A DNA stretch of 64,000 bases from CAJJDF01 sp965657945 (GCA_965657945.1 CBFHPW010000010.1:1-64000); one strand, 5' to 3'. Numbered from the stretch's first letter, positions 35,087 to 45,191 are shown. Program-made: numbers and translations. Notes: a model not told the origin generated them from the letters alone.

Positions 35087-36967
35087 TTACTCCTTCATTA
35101 CTTTTTTTGATATCCGTCCTTTGGGTGTCTCAATAACCAATATGTATACGCCCTCAGTGATATCAATCATATTAAACTGATTTGTATTGATGTATTCAGA
35201 AACAAGTAGCTTCCCTGTCAAATCATACAATTCCAATCGATTGATGGGCTCACTAGAAGCAATCTTCAACCAATCTGTTGTGGGATTTGGATAAACCGAA
35301 ACTTGAATAGGGTCTTCTTCCCAAATACTTGTGCTTGTATTATCAATTGGCAAAACCAATCTACTGGGCGTTGCAGTTCCTAAATGAATTTTGTTTATTG
35401 CAAAAAGTGGATTAAAAACAGAATCCAAATTATTTCCAGGATACATCACTTCCCCATTATTCATATTTCTATTGTATTTAGGGTAATTACTTCCTGTCAC
35501 AATGAGTCTAAGCTTGTTACCAGCCTTTATGGTAATTGCGGTACTATGCAAGTCAATCGAAACAGGATAAACTGTCCCTGGTTGCATAAAAGATGTATCG
35601 CTTATTCTGTAGCCATTTCTAAATCTCATCCGTTGGATACCGTCCATAATCAACATAGATCTTCCATCGGGATACACCTCCGTGAGTCTAACCGCCACAT
35701 CGGTATCTTTTCTATCCGAACTTATATAAAAATGAGCCTCTGGCTTACCTTTTATTTTTATATCTTGAGAAGATATAGGAGTGTCAAAAGTTAATAAATC
35801 GAATCTGGATTCAACATCAGGCCCTTGGTCATAAGGTCCTTGAACTAAATCGCTTCTCATAGTAGCTCCTCCAATTGTAGGCGAAGGAGAATTTGGATTA
35901 TAGGAAAAAACCAAACTATCTCTTGTAGCTTGTGAAGTCGACAAACTACCATTTGGCTGAAGAAAGAAACTAGTCGATGTGTTGTAAGATACGGGCCATT
36001 GAAAATCTTCTAACCATTGTTCATCGCCCATTTGGTAATACATCACTGGCGGCTTCGAATTCCAACCATTGTTTTGATTTCTCAAATGATAATCAAAAAA
36101 CTTCATTGCCATTGTATCACTTATTCCCTCCGCATTCGGGTAATTCAACTGTCCTTGATTGACAGAGCCAACATAAGATGTTCCGCTTCCGCCATGAGTC
36201 CAAGGACCTAATAATACATGATGCTTTGTTCCGATGGGCAAAGAAGAATTTTTGGTACAGGTATCATATTGAAAAATGGTAGACTCGATATTATGATCGT
36301 ACCAGCCGCCAATCATAAGCATGGGGACTTCTATACTATCTGGATATACCGATAAACTTTCAATTACTGACCAAGTAGCATTGTAATAAGGATTGGTAGA
36401 AACGGTGGAGGACACGCCAAAACCTAAATTATCTATTTGTTCTATCAACTCAGTTCGGGCAGCGCCTCCCGTGTAATAATGTTCGTACATAAAATGTGGG
36501 GCTGCAACTAAAGGAACTGCGCAAGTTAGGTGTGGCGGTTGTTTTTTAGCTGTTTCAAACTGAACATTACCCAATGCGGAAGGACCCCAAGTTCCTATTT
36601 TTCCTGTGCTCCAGGGTTGTGTAGCAATCCATTCTACCAAATCATAACCATCCTCCCCGGTTCCTACTCCAGGTAGCGCTTTGCTCAAATTTGAAAATCT
36701 ACCTCGCCAGTCCATAATCACAAAAGCATACTTACTCGTAGATAAATTTCTTACAATACCTAACGGCAAACCTAATCGATATCTATTTTTACCGTAAGGT
36801 GTTTGAATAAGAATTACGGGAAACGAATCTGATGTGTTGGGCAAATACACATCAACCTCCAAGCTATCTCCTTGAGATGTAGGAAACATAATTTGTTGAG
36901 GAGTAAGCAATTGAGTGTAAGAAACTGAACTTAAAACAAGACAAATAAGTAATATTAAATTTTTCAT
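35087..36967 (-). CDS. CocE/NonD family hydrolase with T9SS sorting domain
   Basis: A 626-residue secreted alpha/beta hydrolase of the X-Pro dipeptidyl-peptidase (S15)/CocE group. A signal peptide ends near SVSYTQ. The catalytic triad can be placed at Ser130 (GTWGPSALGN), Asp224 (GGWYDHNIES) and His258 (GPWTHGG). The nucleophile elbow GPSALG differs slightly from the usual GxSYxG. A beta-rich C-terminal domain (about 350-540) and a T9SS type A sorting domain (VYPNPTTDW) follow. It probably acts outside the cell on peptides or esters. Its start overlaps the DinB stop codon by 4 nt. Confidence 0.9.
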   Translation of the reverse strand: MKNLILLICLVLSSVSYTQLLTPQQIMFPTSQGDSLEVDVYLPNTSDSFPVILIQTPYGKNRYRLGLPLGIVRNLSTSKYAFVIMDWRGRFSNLSKALPGVGTGEDGYDLVEWIATQPWSTGKIGTWGPSALGNVQFETAKKQPPHLTCAVPLVAAPHFMYEHYYTGGAARTELIEQIDNLGFGVSSTVSTNPYYNATWSVIESLSVYPDSIEVPMLMIGGWYDHNIESTIFQYDTCTKNSSLPIGTKHHVLLGPWTHGGSGTSYVGSVNQGQLNYPNAEGISDTMAMKFFDYHLRNQNNGWNSKPPVMYYQMGDEQWLEDFQWPVSYNTSTSFFLQPNGSLSTSQATRDSLVFSYNPNSPSPTIGGATMRSDLVQGPYDQGPDVESRFDLLTFDTPISSQDIKIKGKPEAHFYISSDRKDTDVAVRLTEVYPDGRSMLIMDGIQRMRFRNGYRISDTSFMQPGTVYPVSIDLHSTAITIKAGNKLRLIVTGSNYPKYNRNMNNGEVMYPGNNLDSVFNPLFAINKIHLGTATPSRLVLPIDNTSTSIWEEDPIQVSVYPNPTTDWLKIASSEPINRLELYDLTGKLLVSEYINTNQFNMIDITEGVYILVIETPKGRISKKVMKE

Positions 36968-37461
36968 TTTTTCATAGTTGGTAAGTACTTATCTTCAATT
37001 ACAGAAAGGTGATGCTGAGTGTGACCAGCGATAATATGAGCAATCATCTTTACTGACAATTCTTCTCCGCTTGCAATTCCCTTTCTGGATAAAGCTATTT
37101 CGGGTAATTGGTTAAAAAACATAATAGTTGCTCTATGAACGGCAACAAATTCATTTAGCAACTGATTTTTAAATTTTTCGTTGGCATTTGATTCCCTTAC
37201 GTATTGATTGTGATCATATCCAGGTAGTTCCGTGCTGTCGTTTCTGGCAAATCTCAAAGCACGATACACGAATATACGTTCCGTATCAATCAAATGTTGT
37301 ACAATTTCTTTTATGGTCCATTTTTCCTCAGCGTATTGATAATTCATTTCATCCTCCGAAAAAGATTGAATTAACTGAACTAAATGGTTGTGGCTTTTAA
37401 CTAGTGCGGTTTCAATATCCGATGAGGTTGAAAGCTCTATATATCGATCAAAGTAAGGCAT
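36964..37461 (-). CDS. DinB family metal-dependent protein
   Basis: A 165-residue four-helix-bundle protein of the DinB/YfiT superfamily. The metal triad is visible as His56 (EIVQHLIDTE), His147 and His151 (GHTQHHLSVI). Members are often thiol-dependent S-transferases, but the substrate here is unknown. It sits between the OmpA-DUF1573 gene (3 nt gap) and the CocE-like hydrolase (4 nt overlap), inside the operon. Confidence 0.88.
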   Translation of the reverse strand: MPYFDRYIELSTSSDIETALVKSHNHLVQLIQSFSEDEMNYQYAEEKWTIKEIVQHLIDTERIFVYRALRFARNDSTELPGYDHNQYVRESNANEKFKNQLLNEFVAVHRATIMFFNQLPEIALSRKGIASGEELSVKMIAHIIAGHTQHHLSVIEDKYLPTMKK

Positions 37462-37464
37462 AAT

Positions 37465-39714
37465 TTATTTGTTTTCTATGATTTCAAAAAGAACTACTAA
37501 AGTTTTCTGCTTAGGCTCTGCATTGGAAAATACGGTAATCGTTTTGCTTTCCTCACCAAACAATTGTTCCGTGTTTATTTCTGCTTTTATTTTTCTTGAT
37601 TCTCCAGGGGTTAATATAAATTGCTCTTGATCTATTACCGTACAACTGCATGAGCCTTCTATTTTATTTATCTCTAAAGGCAACTCTCCAGAGTTCCGTA
37701 TTTCGAACTCAATTTCTATAGGAATACCATTTTTCCTTTTACCCAACCGTAGGATTTCATTGTCAAATTCGATTTGAGGAATGGAATCGTTCTTGCCTTT
37801 AAGATTTATGGATTGAATTTCTATTTTTCTTTCAAGGGCTGCGGCTCTGCTGTATACGGAATTTCGCTTGTCATTTATGTTGTCACTTACTAGACTACTC
37901 GCTGTGAACTCACCAAACGGAATTCTTTTGATGGTTAATTTTCCACCATTTTGGGACAGACCAGAGAGATACGGAATAAATTTTCCTTTTTCAAATTGAA
38001 TGAGGTAATTCTCTAGACTTGAAATTCTTCGTTCTGTCAGGTTTACATTGTAATCTGTTTTGGCTAGCGGACTTGCAAACCCCTTAACAGTTAGCTCGAT
38101 ATGATTTCCTTTTTCTAATTCCAACAAGAGTAACTCTGTAAACAGAGCTAAATCCTTAACCCCTTTCTCAACGAATTCTCTAAAAAAGTCTTGAATATCA
38201 AGAATTGCCTCTTCTTCCTTTACTCCTGACATTCCTTTGGAATACTCTTTTTCATAAGTAGGAATTCGTGTCACATAATCGTCATACGTATTCAAGTAAC
38301 TCAAATTGGTAGCAGTACTAGTTGATCTCGGATTGGGTCGGTCATTATGAAAGTAAAGAGTCACAGGTAAATAATCGTTTAGTTCTGCAAGCGAATTTAT
38401 TTCAATTTCTTGGGGTTTTATCTCTTTGGGGAAAGTAACAGAGTAAATGTCATTACAACAGGTAGATACTTTGTTTACACTCAAATCTGCTCTATTTGAT
38501 GCAAGGTAATTTATTTCGTTATCACTGTCCACAAAATAATACAAGTCATTCCATCGAGAATTTATTGGAGCGCCAAGATTTTGGGGCCGGTTAAAACTGA
38601 CGGGAGTTCCTTTGGATTGAAAAATATCAAAACCACCTAATCCCGCGTGCCAGTCTGAACTGAAATACAACGTACTATTTTGATTATCGTAGAAAGGGGT
38701 AACTTCATTATCCTGCGAGTTAATAGTTTCTCCCGCATTAATCGGTGATTGAAATTCTCCTTGCTTATCTTTTTTCGAATACCAAATATCCATTCCTCCC
38801 ATTCCTCCTTTTCTGTTCGACACAAAGAACAAATATTCCTCTTCCCCAATTTGGCAACTCATTGGTTGAGTTTCGGTTGAGTTCGGTTCGCTCACTGCAA
38901 TTTTTTGTGGGTTGCTCCACTTGCCTTTTTCATAATTAGACACAAAAATATCGCATTCATTACTTGAATTGCATCGAGTAAAATAGAATAAATTGCCAGC
39001 CTCATTAAAACACCCATTAGCGGCTTGATATTGAGGTGAGTTTATCACTAAAGGTAGCTCCTTTTTCATGACCCAAATAGAATCTGACAGCTCCGCTTCG
39101 TATAGCTTAAACGCATATAACTCATCAAATACCTCTCCATTTTCGCCCATGTTTTTAGCTCTAAGTGAGGAGAATAATAGTTTGTTCTCAAATAAAACCG
39201 GACTTATCTCGGAGGCTCCGGAATTCACTCCTGGACCTAAATTTTTCACTATGGCTTCGTTTCGATATTTTTCAGATCTTCTTGCATAGACAGAAGCCTT
39301 AATTTCCTGTTTTGCTTTGTTGTTCTCGTACGAATTTCCTCTTCGATAGATTGTTTTTACCCGTTTCCAAGTTTTGTAACTCTCTAGATAATCTCCGTTT
39401 ATTTTTTGAAGGGTAGCCAACCAAAAAACAGCTTTGGGATATTCTCTACCTCCATCTTTCTTATATATTTTCTCAAAATAATACAGCGACTTTTCGTATT
39501 CGTTGGATAACCTGAGCGAGTTAGCATAGCGGAACATAACTTCTAAATCCAATGAATCATAAGCCAAAGCAACTTTGTAGTGAACGGTAGCACATACATA
39601 ATCTCCTTTTTCTGCACATTCATCTGCGATGTTCAGATATTGATTACGCGACTGACTCCAATTCTGAACAAATGAACACAGAAAAATGACCAATATGACG
39701 CTGCTTTGTTTCAT
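37465..39714 (-). CDS. TPR-PD40-OmpA-DUF1573 multidomain outer-membrane-associated protein
   Basis: A 749-residue exported protein. I chose the ATG at 39714 because it overlaps the stop codon of the PorP/SprF gene as ATGA and directly begins a signal peptide (MKQSSVILVIFLCSF); a longer form starts at 39729. Domains in order: TPR-like repeats (about 25-140), PD40/WD40-like propeller blades (about 160-430, e.g. LFFVSNRKGGMGGMDIW and LYFSSDWHAGLGGFDIF), a degenerate OmpA-like peptidoglycan-binding domain (about 520-650), and a C-terminal DUF1573 domain (about 655-749, with GSCSCTV). OmpA/TPR/PD40 proteins are known partners of PorP/SprF in T9SS and gliding systems. The DUF1573 tail is unusual. 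Confidence 0.85.
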   Translation of the reverse strand: MKQSSVILVIFLCSFVQNWSQSRNQYLNIADECAEKGDYVCATVHYKVALAYDSLDLEVMFRYANSLRLSNEYEKSLYYFEKIYKKDGGREYPKAVFWLATLQKINGDYLESYKTWKRVKTIYRRGNSYENNKAKQEIKASVYARRSEKYRNEAIVKNLGPGVNSGASEISPVLFENKLLFSSLRAKNMGENGEVFDELYAFKLYEAELSDSIWVMKKELPLVINSPQYQAANGCFNEAGNLFYFTRCNSSNECDIFVSNYEKGKWSNPQKIAVSEPNSTETQPMSCQIGEEEYLFFVSNRKGGMGGMDIWYSKKDKQGEFQSPINAGETINSQDNEVTPFYDNQNSTLYFSSDWHAGLGGFDIFQSKGTPVSFNRPQNLGAPINSRWNDLYYFVDSDNEINYLASNRADLSVNKVSTCCNDIYSVTFPKEIKPQEIEINSLAELNDYLPVTLYFHNDRPNPRSTSTATNLSYLNTYDDYVTRIPTYEKEYSKGMSGVKEEEAILDIQDFFREFVEKGVKDLALFTELLLLELEKGNHIELTVKGFASPLAKTDYNVNLTERRISSLENYLIQFEKGKFIPYLSGLSQNGGKLTIKRIPFGEFTASSLVSDNINDKRNSVYSRAAALERKIEIQSINLKGKNDSIPQIEFDNEILRLGKRKNGIPIEIEFEIRNSGELPLEINKIEGSCSCTVIDQEQFILTPGESRKIKAEINTEQLFGEESKTITVFSNAEPKQKTLVVLFEIIENK

Positions 39715-40718
39715 AAATAATCTGGACATTTCTTGAATTTTTCCGCACTTTTCTTGAGGTGTTTCAGAATGTATATAGCCGAAAATTCTATTCCACCTCT
39801 GCCTTTACTTGCTTGCCGTAAGGTAGATAAATTAATATCGTAACTCAACCCAAAATGCCAATTATTGTAATCGTACTCGGCCGTTATGAATCCTGCATCT
39901 TTTGTTCTAAAAAACAACCCAATGTAAGCTGCCTGTTTTGCGCCAACCAAATCGCTCAGCACATATTTCCCTCTAGCTCCTGCAATGTATTCAAAGTAAG
40001 TGCCTTGAGCCATCAAAAACATAGATGGAATTAAATCAATGGTAGAAGTAACATTAAACTGATAAGTTGCATCGGCCACAAACCTTCTATCCATCTCTAT
40101 TGCCTCATTATTGAAATAGCTTTCTTTTGGTTTTGTGATGTTAAATAAACCCAATCCTATTGAAAAATGTTTCCTATTAGCAATTTTTTGGGCATACCTT
40201 ACACCTGAATGAAAATTAAAAAATGTTTGTCGGTTTGCCGCGAAGTTCTCCCTATTGGGAAGGCCTTGTTGGAAGGACAGACCGTTGTATTGAGCGTCAA
40301 ATTTTAATTCATCAAAACTTAAGGTTTTGTTAGTAAAACCGGTTTGAACACCAAAAGAAAGAGTTTTATCAGTGGCGAAACTCAACACATAACTTCCCGA
40401 CACATTGACGACAGTAGTGGTAAATTTTGAATCACCGGTATTGTCGTGACTAAATACGGCCCCAAGTCCAAGCCCTTTTATTCCAAAAGAATTGGCCAAA
40501 TCGCCCGTGAGGCTTAAAGTCGCAAAAGGCACTGTGACGGCATTCCATTGATTTCGGTAATTGCCAGCAAATCGGTAATCTCCATCAAACAATCCAGTAT
40601 TTGCCGGATTCAATGTAAGAGGAGAATTGTAAAATTGAGAAAAATGAATGTCTTGACCTCGAACTATTGAATAGCCTAAGAGAAATATAAAAATTCCTAT
40701 GTAGGTCAATGCTTTCAA
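39711..40718 (-). CDS. PorP/SprF family type IX secretion membrane protein
   Basis: A 335-residue outer-membrane barrel protein. After a signal peptide ending near VRGQ, it reads DIHFSQFYNSPLTLNPANTG, the hallmark of the PorP/SprF family. Strand-rich sequence follows, including the typical YRFAGNYRNQW segment. Family members such as SprF are needed for secretion or surface attachment of specific T9SS cargo. The gene lies 3 nt after the LVIVP-repeat cargo gene, which hints at that cargo, and it overlaps the next gene. It is a paralogue role rather than the core PorP, by context. Confidence 0.93.
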   Translation of the reverse strand: MKALTYIGIFIFLLGYSIVRGQDIHFSQFYNSPLTLNPANTGLFDGDYRFAGNYRNQWNAVTVPFATLSLTGDLANSFGIKGLGLGAVFSHDNTGDSKFTTTVVNVSGSYVLSFATDKTLSFGVQTGFTNKTLSFDELKFDAQYNGLSFQQGLPNRENFAANRQTFFNFHSGVRYAQKIANRKHFSIGLGLFNITKPKESYFNNEAIEMDRRFVADATYQFNVTSTIDLIPSMFLMAQGTYFEYIAGARGKYVLSDLVGAKQAAYIGLFFRTKDAGFITAEYDYNNWHFGLSYDINLSTLRQASKGRGGIEFSAIYILKHLKKSAEKFKKCPDYL

Positions 40719-40721
40719 TAC

Positions 40722-42401
40722 TTATTGAATGACGAGTTTTTCGGTTCTATTGTCATATTGAACTAGGTAAACCCCTTTTGGTAAATTCGAAATATCTATT
40801 CGATTTGTCGATTGTCGACTGATTGTTTTTCCTTTGGCATTGAACAAAGTTGAACTAACTTTTTCGGAAAAATATAAAAAATCTCCTTGAGTGATGGGAT
40901 TAGGAAACATTGTTATCCGTGATTTATTTTGCTCACTTATACCAACTACTTCGTTATCTTGAACAAAAACAGTATCTTTTGAAATAGAGCCAATTTCACC
41001 ATTAATCACAGCTGTAATGGTAAAGATAATTGTTTCTAACCCTTCAACATCCAAATCATCAATTAAGAAAAAGGGAATACTGTCTTTTATTTTTCCGTTC
41101 GAAAACTTATAAGTACGAGGAAATACTATGCTTGAAGAATAATCCGAATTTCTAACAGCTGTGCTATTTGTAGTGTCTAGATCAACGATTACTGTTACCG
41201 TATCATCCAATTCATTGGATAAGTTAAAGCCAGCATATTGAAGTCCATCTCCTTCAGATTGTGAAAAACTAGAAGTGTCAAAATTTACTTTGGGCGGTGT
41301 TAAATGATTCAATACGAAAAGACCTCTCCTTCTGTCCGATGCCAAAATTTTACTTGATCTAAGTAATGGATAAACACCCCAGCAGCCTTCTCCTCCAGGA
41401 GCATTTGGTCCTTGATAGGTGTCGTAGTATCCTATGTTTTTTACGTTAAACTTATTGGAAATATCATAAACTTGAACTCCATCGTAATAATAACTCACAT
41501 AGGCATAGTTTCCCTTAATAATTGGGTTGTGAGGTATTTGGCTATTATTTGGCAATGCTGGACCCTCCAAATCAGTTACTTGAATATTGGTAACGTCTGA
41601 AACATCCATGAATTTTGTCCGTTTCCCGTGAGTTTCATCGCACATAACGTAGGTTGTATCGTCATCCATTAAATAACCCGAGTGGTTATACCCTTGATCC
41701 GAGTAACTAGAGATTGTACCTAAAATAATCGGACTCAATGGATTATTAAAATCGATGATGTGCATCGCATTTTCATCATTTGTATACGCAATGTTATTTC
41801 GGACAAAAATATCGTGCACATAACCCACGAAAGAGCTCCACCAAACTACATCGTTTTGCAAATCAGCTACTAGTGATGGGGCTGTTGGGGTTGAAATATC
41901 AATTATTCTTAACTCATTTGTCCCAATTTGGGTATTTCCGCCACAAGAGTATAACAAGTCATTTGCTGAATCGATAAAAATATTGTGGGAACGAATCAGT
42001 AAATTTCTGCTGTCGTACACCACACTGACAGAATCTGGTAAAAAAGATAAGTCTGCTATTTGCAAACTACTATTTGCCTGATCACATACCATGTAGAGGT
42101 AGCCATTTCTTACATCAAAATCTCGGTGGGTTACATTTCCCCTGTATTGACCAGGTACGAAATCCACTTCTATTAAGTTTGAGGGGTCGGTAATATCAAT
42201 TATGTGTGATCCTTGAGTCGAACCAAGAACCGCATATTCTACTCCTTTTATCTCGAAACCAAAAACTTCATTGTAGGTAAATCCACCTGCATTTGTTGGA
42301 ATTGTGGTATCATTCCAATTTCCTAAAAATCGAAAGTTTTTACTTTGCGAAAATGACGCTAAGTTCAGGACAGTGAGGACTGAAAAAAAAAGGAGTTTCA
42401 T
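40722..42401 (-). CDS. Choice-of-anchor B (LVIVP-repeat) secreted protein with T9SS sorting domain
   Basis: A 559-residue secreted protein. A signal peptide ends near LASFSQ. The N-terminal 370 residues form LVIVP-type propeller repeats (ITDPSNLIEVDF, IDISTPTAPSLV, IDFNNPLSPIIL, VYDISNKFNVKNI), as in the choice-of-anchor B family. A Calx-beta-like region (about 380-490, with FFLIDDLDVEGLETIIFTI) and a T9SS type A sorting domain (MFPNPITQG) follow. It is first in a five-gene operon with PorP/SprF and an OmpA-like protein, so it is probably their surface cargo. Binding target unknown. Confidence 0.88.
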   Translation of the reverse strand: MKLLFFSVLTVLNLASFSQSKNFRFLGNWNDTTIPTNAGGFTYNEVFGFEIKGVEYAVLGSTQGSHIIDITDPSNLIEVDFVPGQYRGNVTHRDFDVRNGYLYMVCDQANSSLQIADLSFLPDSVSVVYDSRNLLIRSHNIFIDSANDLLYSCGGNTQIGTNELRIIDISTPTAPSLVADLQNDVVWWSSFVGYVHDIFVRNNIAYTNDENAMHIIDFNNPLSPIILGTISSYSDQGYNHSGYLMDDDTTYVMCDETHGKRTKFMDVSDVTNIQVTDLEGPALPNNSQIPHNPIIKGNYAYVSYYYDGVQVYDISNKFNVKNIGYYDTYQGPNAPGGEGCWGVYPLLRSSKILASDRRRGLFVLNHLTPPKVNFDTSSFSQSEGDGLQYAGFNLSNELDDTVTVIVDLDTTNSTAVRNSDYSSSIVFPRTYKFSNGKIKDSIPFFLIDDLDVEGLETIIFTITAVINGEIGSISKDTVFVQDNEVVGISEQNKSRITMFPNPITQGDFLYFSEKVSSTLFNAKGKTISRQSTNRIDISNLPKGVYLVQYDNRTEKLVIQ

Positions 42402-42434
42402 AGGAAGAATAAAAGATTAATCACTCTAAATTAC

Positions 42435-42466
42435 AAAAAAAAACCTTGGCATTGAATTTACCAAGG
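42435..42466 (-). terminator. Terminator of the DUF6438 lipoprotein gene
   Basis: On the minus strand, ccttgg...ccaagg (42444-42466) forms a hairpin followed by nine T (42435-42443). It separates the DUF6438 gene from the operon starting at 42401. Confidence 0.75.
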
Positions 42467-42494
42467 AATAGTTATTTTAAAGGTTAGTTTGAAT

Positions 42495-43058
42495 CTATTC
42501 AGGTGATTTCCATTTTGTTTTTGAGATAAAAGCTTCAATCATTTTATTGACTTTTTTTAATCGATCATCGCATTCGTATCGGCATAGCACTTTCTTTTCT
42601 TTTCCTTCCATATTCAGGTAGGTAATTGTGCTAGGCAAATCTGTCACAGAGGGATTGTCATAGCTATCTTCAAGGGAAAAGAATCCTGCTGATAAAGCTC
42701 CGTTTAATAATTGACTAATTTCTTCCTTGGACAGCTTAGCTTTAAATATCCCAATTTTTTCCACGTTTTTTAGCCCCTCATAACGCGCCATACCATTTGC
42801 AAATACCGTAAAATTGAAAGTTGGGCAAACACCAAAACACGGTGTTTTGGAAAGTGAAATAACAGTCATTTCGGCAAACTCTTCACTATTCATGTCTAGT
42901 GACTCCGCACTAGCATTTTCAGGTGATTCCATTTCAGTCTTTTTTTCACTTGTTTGCTCCACCCCGCTAGAATTAGCCTGAACCTCTTTGTTTCTGGCTG
43001 AACAACTAGCGAAAGTAAAGGTAGATAAAAGTGCTATACTAATAATAATGTGTTTCAT
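42495..43058 (-). CDS. DUF6438 lipoprotein
   Basis: A 187-residue lipoprotein with lipobox FASC (Cys19). A low-complexity acidic linker rich in Ser and Glu (about 25-62) leads to a DUF6438-type domain starting at TVISLSKTPCFGVCPTF. Two cysteine pairs (CFGVC and CRYEC) may form disulphides. Function is unknown. It is encoded 41 nt downstream of yidC on the same strand and ends at its own terminator. Confidence 0.82.
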   Translation of the reverse strand: MKHIIISIALLSTFTFASCSARNKEVQANSSGVEQTSEKKTEMESPENASAESLDMNSEEFAEMTVISLSKTPCFGVCPTFNFTVFANGMARYEGLKNVEKIGIFKAKLSKEEISQLLNGALSAGFFSLEDSYDNPSVTDLPSTITYLNMEGKEKKVLCRYECDDRLKKVNKMIEAFISKTKWKSPE

Positions 43059-43099
43059 ACTCTATGTTTTATTCCTCGAAAACAAGAAGTTTTCCAAAT

Positions 43100-45037
43100 T
43101 TATTTTTTCTTCGATTTTTGAGCAGCCTGTTGTTGCTTCATAGCCTCTTCCATTCTCTTTTGAAAAGCAGATTGTTTCTTAGGCTTTGTTTTATTTAATT
43201 CAATCGTTGACCTAATTTTATCTTCATTTATCATGTACTTCTTCACCAATAGCATAAGTCCCATTGTGACTAAGTTTCCACATAAGTAATAATAAGTAAG
43301 ACCTGCAGAAAAACTATTCAAAAAGAACAACATCATTAGAGGCATTAAGTACATAATCACCTTCATATTTGGCATACCAGGTTGAGAAGGCATGCTCATT
43401 TGACTACTATTCATTCTGGTATAGAAAATAGTGGAAATACACATTAATAATGTAAAAAGACTGACATGATCTCCATAGGCTGGAATGCTAAACCCCAATT
43501 CATACACCGATTCATAAGTAGATAAATCTTCTGCCCAAAGAAAAGAACGTTGTCTTAGATCAATGTTGGATGGAAAAAATTTAAAGACTGCCAAAAGAAT
43601 AGGCATTTGGATAAAAATAGGTAAACAACCCGCCATTGGATTTACTCCTGATTTTCGGTAAAGTGCCATTGTTTCTCTTTGCTTTTCAGCCATATCCCCA
43701 TCTTTGAACTTTTCGTTTATTTTGGTAATTTCTGGCTTCAGCACTTTCATTTTCGCACTCGACTTATAGTTTTTGTAAGTCAATGGAAGAATAATTAGTC
43801 TTACTGCAAGAGTCACAAGTAGAATTATGAGACCCATTGCAATTCCAAAATTATTCAAAAAGTTGAAAATTGGTTTTATCAGCCACTTTGCAGTCCATCT
43901 AAAAATCCCCCAACCTAGATCGATAATATCTTCCATTTCATTTTCGTGTGAGGCTAAAATATCGTAATCATTAGGACCAAAGAAAAAAGTCATTGGTATG
44001 CTTGTTCGGTTATTTATTTCTGTTGAGACATTCAGTTCTGCTTTGTATTCGTCAGAATATCTTGCTGTTTTTAACGGACGTGAGTAAACTGAACCTCCTT
44101 TTTGAAAACCTTCTTTTGAAATCACTACACTGGAAAAATAGCATTGTTTAAATGCGACCCAATCAGTTTTGGATTCCAACTCTTCCGAGTCTTCAGTCAT
44201 TTCACTTAAATAAGTTCTTCCGTCATCACTTGGCTTGTAAAATACGCTACTCATTCTGCTTTGTCCTTCAGCTTCTTTTTCGGTAACAAGAGATTTTAGT
44301 TCCCAATTAAAAGTCATATCATCTCCTTCTACTACTCCTTCTAGCCCAACAAAATCTAATGAATATTCTACGTTATAATTTTCTGTTAAACGATACTTCA
44401 TTTCCACAAAGCTTCCTTCTTTATTTGTTTTAGCTCTCAGGATTAATTCATCTTGTTCTGTTTTTACAGGAACAAAAAACAATTCTTTTGTTTCAATATC
44501 CTTCGAGTTTTTCATTTCAAATCTGAAAGACATCGAACTAGAATCTTCATCAAATAATATTAATGGCTCAAGTATTGGTAGATCTTTTGCCGGAACACCT
44601 TTTAATGAATCTTTCGCAATCATGTAATTACTGTAGTTCTGGTATTTCTTTAATTCTGTTTTTACAATTTCTCCACCCTTACTGGAAATAGTGATCTTTA
44701 AGTCCTCATTCTCAATAGAGTAATATTCTTTTGTTCCTTGAGCTGATGGAGCAAAAACACTAAAAGTTTGTGAAAGTTTTTTATTTAATTCACTCTGTTG
44801 TGCTATTGCAATTGAGTCTCTTTCTACTTGAGTATAAGAGGAATCAATCGCAACTTCATTTGATTCAAGTGCCAAATTAGCCTGTTTTTCTGCGTTTGCG
44901 ATGCTATCGGATAAAAAAGCTTGCTCTTGTTGTTCTCTTCTTTCTTGCAACTCTTCTTCGGAAGGCTGATTCACTATTTGAAAAGTGAATAAAATTCCTA
45001 TTATTAATACGATTCCTATTAAGGTATTTCTGTCCAT
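43100..45037 (-). CDS. yidC: Membrane protein insertase YidC
   Basis: A 645-residue insertase that places proteins into the inner membrane with or without SecYEG. An N-terminal membrane helix (about 5-20) is followed by a long periplasmic beta domain (about 95-360) and a C-terminal Oxa1 core of five helices (about 370-610) with MYRKSGVNPMAGCLPIFIQMPIL. The basic, Gln- and Lys-rich tail fits ribosome contact. A TATCTTTG promoter-like element lies 28 nt upstream (45065-45072, minus strand). Confidence 0.97.
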   Translation of the reverse strand: MDRNTLIGIVLIIGILFTFQIVNQPSEEELQERREQQEQAFLSDSIANAEKQANLALESNEVAIDSSYTQVERDSIAIAQQSELNKKLSQTFSVFAPSAQGTKEYYSIENEDLKITISSKGGEIVKTELKKYQNYSNYMIAKDSLKGVPAKDLPILEPLILFDEDSSSMSFRFEMKNSKDIETKELFFVPVKTEQDELILRAKTNKEGSFVEMKYRLTENYNVEYSLDFVGLEGVVEGDDMTFNWELKSLVTEKEAEGQSRMSSVFYKPSDDGRTYLSEMTEDSEELESKTDWVAFKQCYFSSVVISKEGFQKGGSVYSRPLKTARYSDEYKAELNVSTEINNRTSIPMTFFFGPNDYDILASHENEMEDIIDLGWGIFRWTAKWLIKPIFNFLNNFGIAMGLIILLVTLAVRLIILPLTYKNYKSSAKMKVLKPEITKINEKFKDGDMAEKQRETMALYRKSGVNPMAGCLPIFIQMPILLAVFKFFPSNIDLRQRSFLWAEDLSTYESVYELGFSIPAYGDHVSLFTLLMCISTIFYTRMNSSQMSMPSQPGMPNMKVIMYLMPLMMLFFLNSFSAGLTYYYLCGNLVTMGLMLLVKKYMINEDKIRSTIELNKTKPKKQSAFQKRMEEAMKQQQAAQKSKKK

Positions 45038-45064
45038 GACTTGTTTTTATTCTCTTGTAAGCCC

Positions 45065-45072
45065 CAAAGATA
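45065..45072 (-). promoter_or_regulatory. Putative -7 promoter element of yidC
   Basis: TATCTTTG on the minus strand matches TAnnTTTG exactly and lies 27 nt before the yidC start codon. No clear -33 partner. Confidence 0.42.
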
Positions 45073-45191
45073 ATTTTTTTTTACGCTAAATCGGCTCCAT
45101 TCTTCTATTTTTAAAAGTAGGTTGTTTAGAGCAAAAGGAAGAAAAATAAAAAAGCGAGGATATTTTCGTTGGTTTACGTTAAATTTGACCT

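Noticed and set aside
45180..45187. TAAATTTG promoter-like site just before aroQ
   Set aside because: It ends 4 nt before the start codon and lacks a -33 element, so it would need a leaderless transcript; possible but unsupported.
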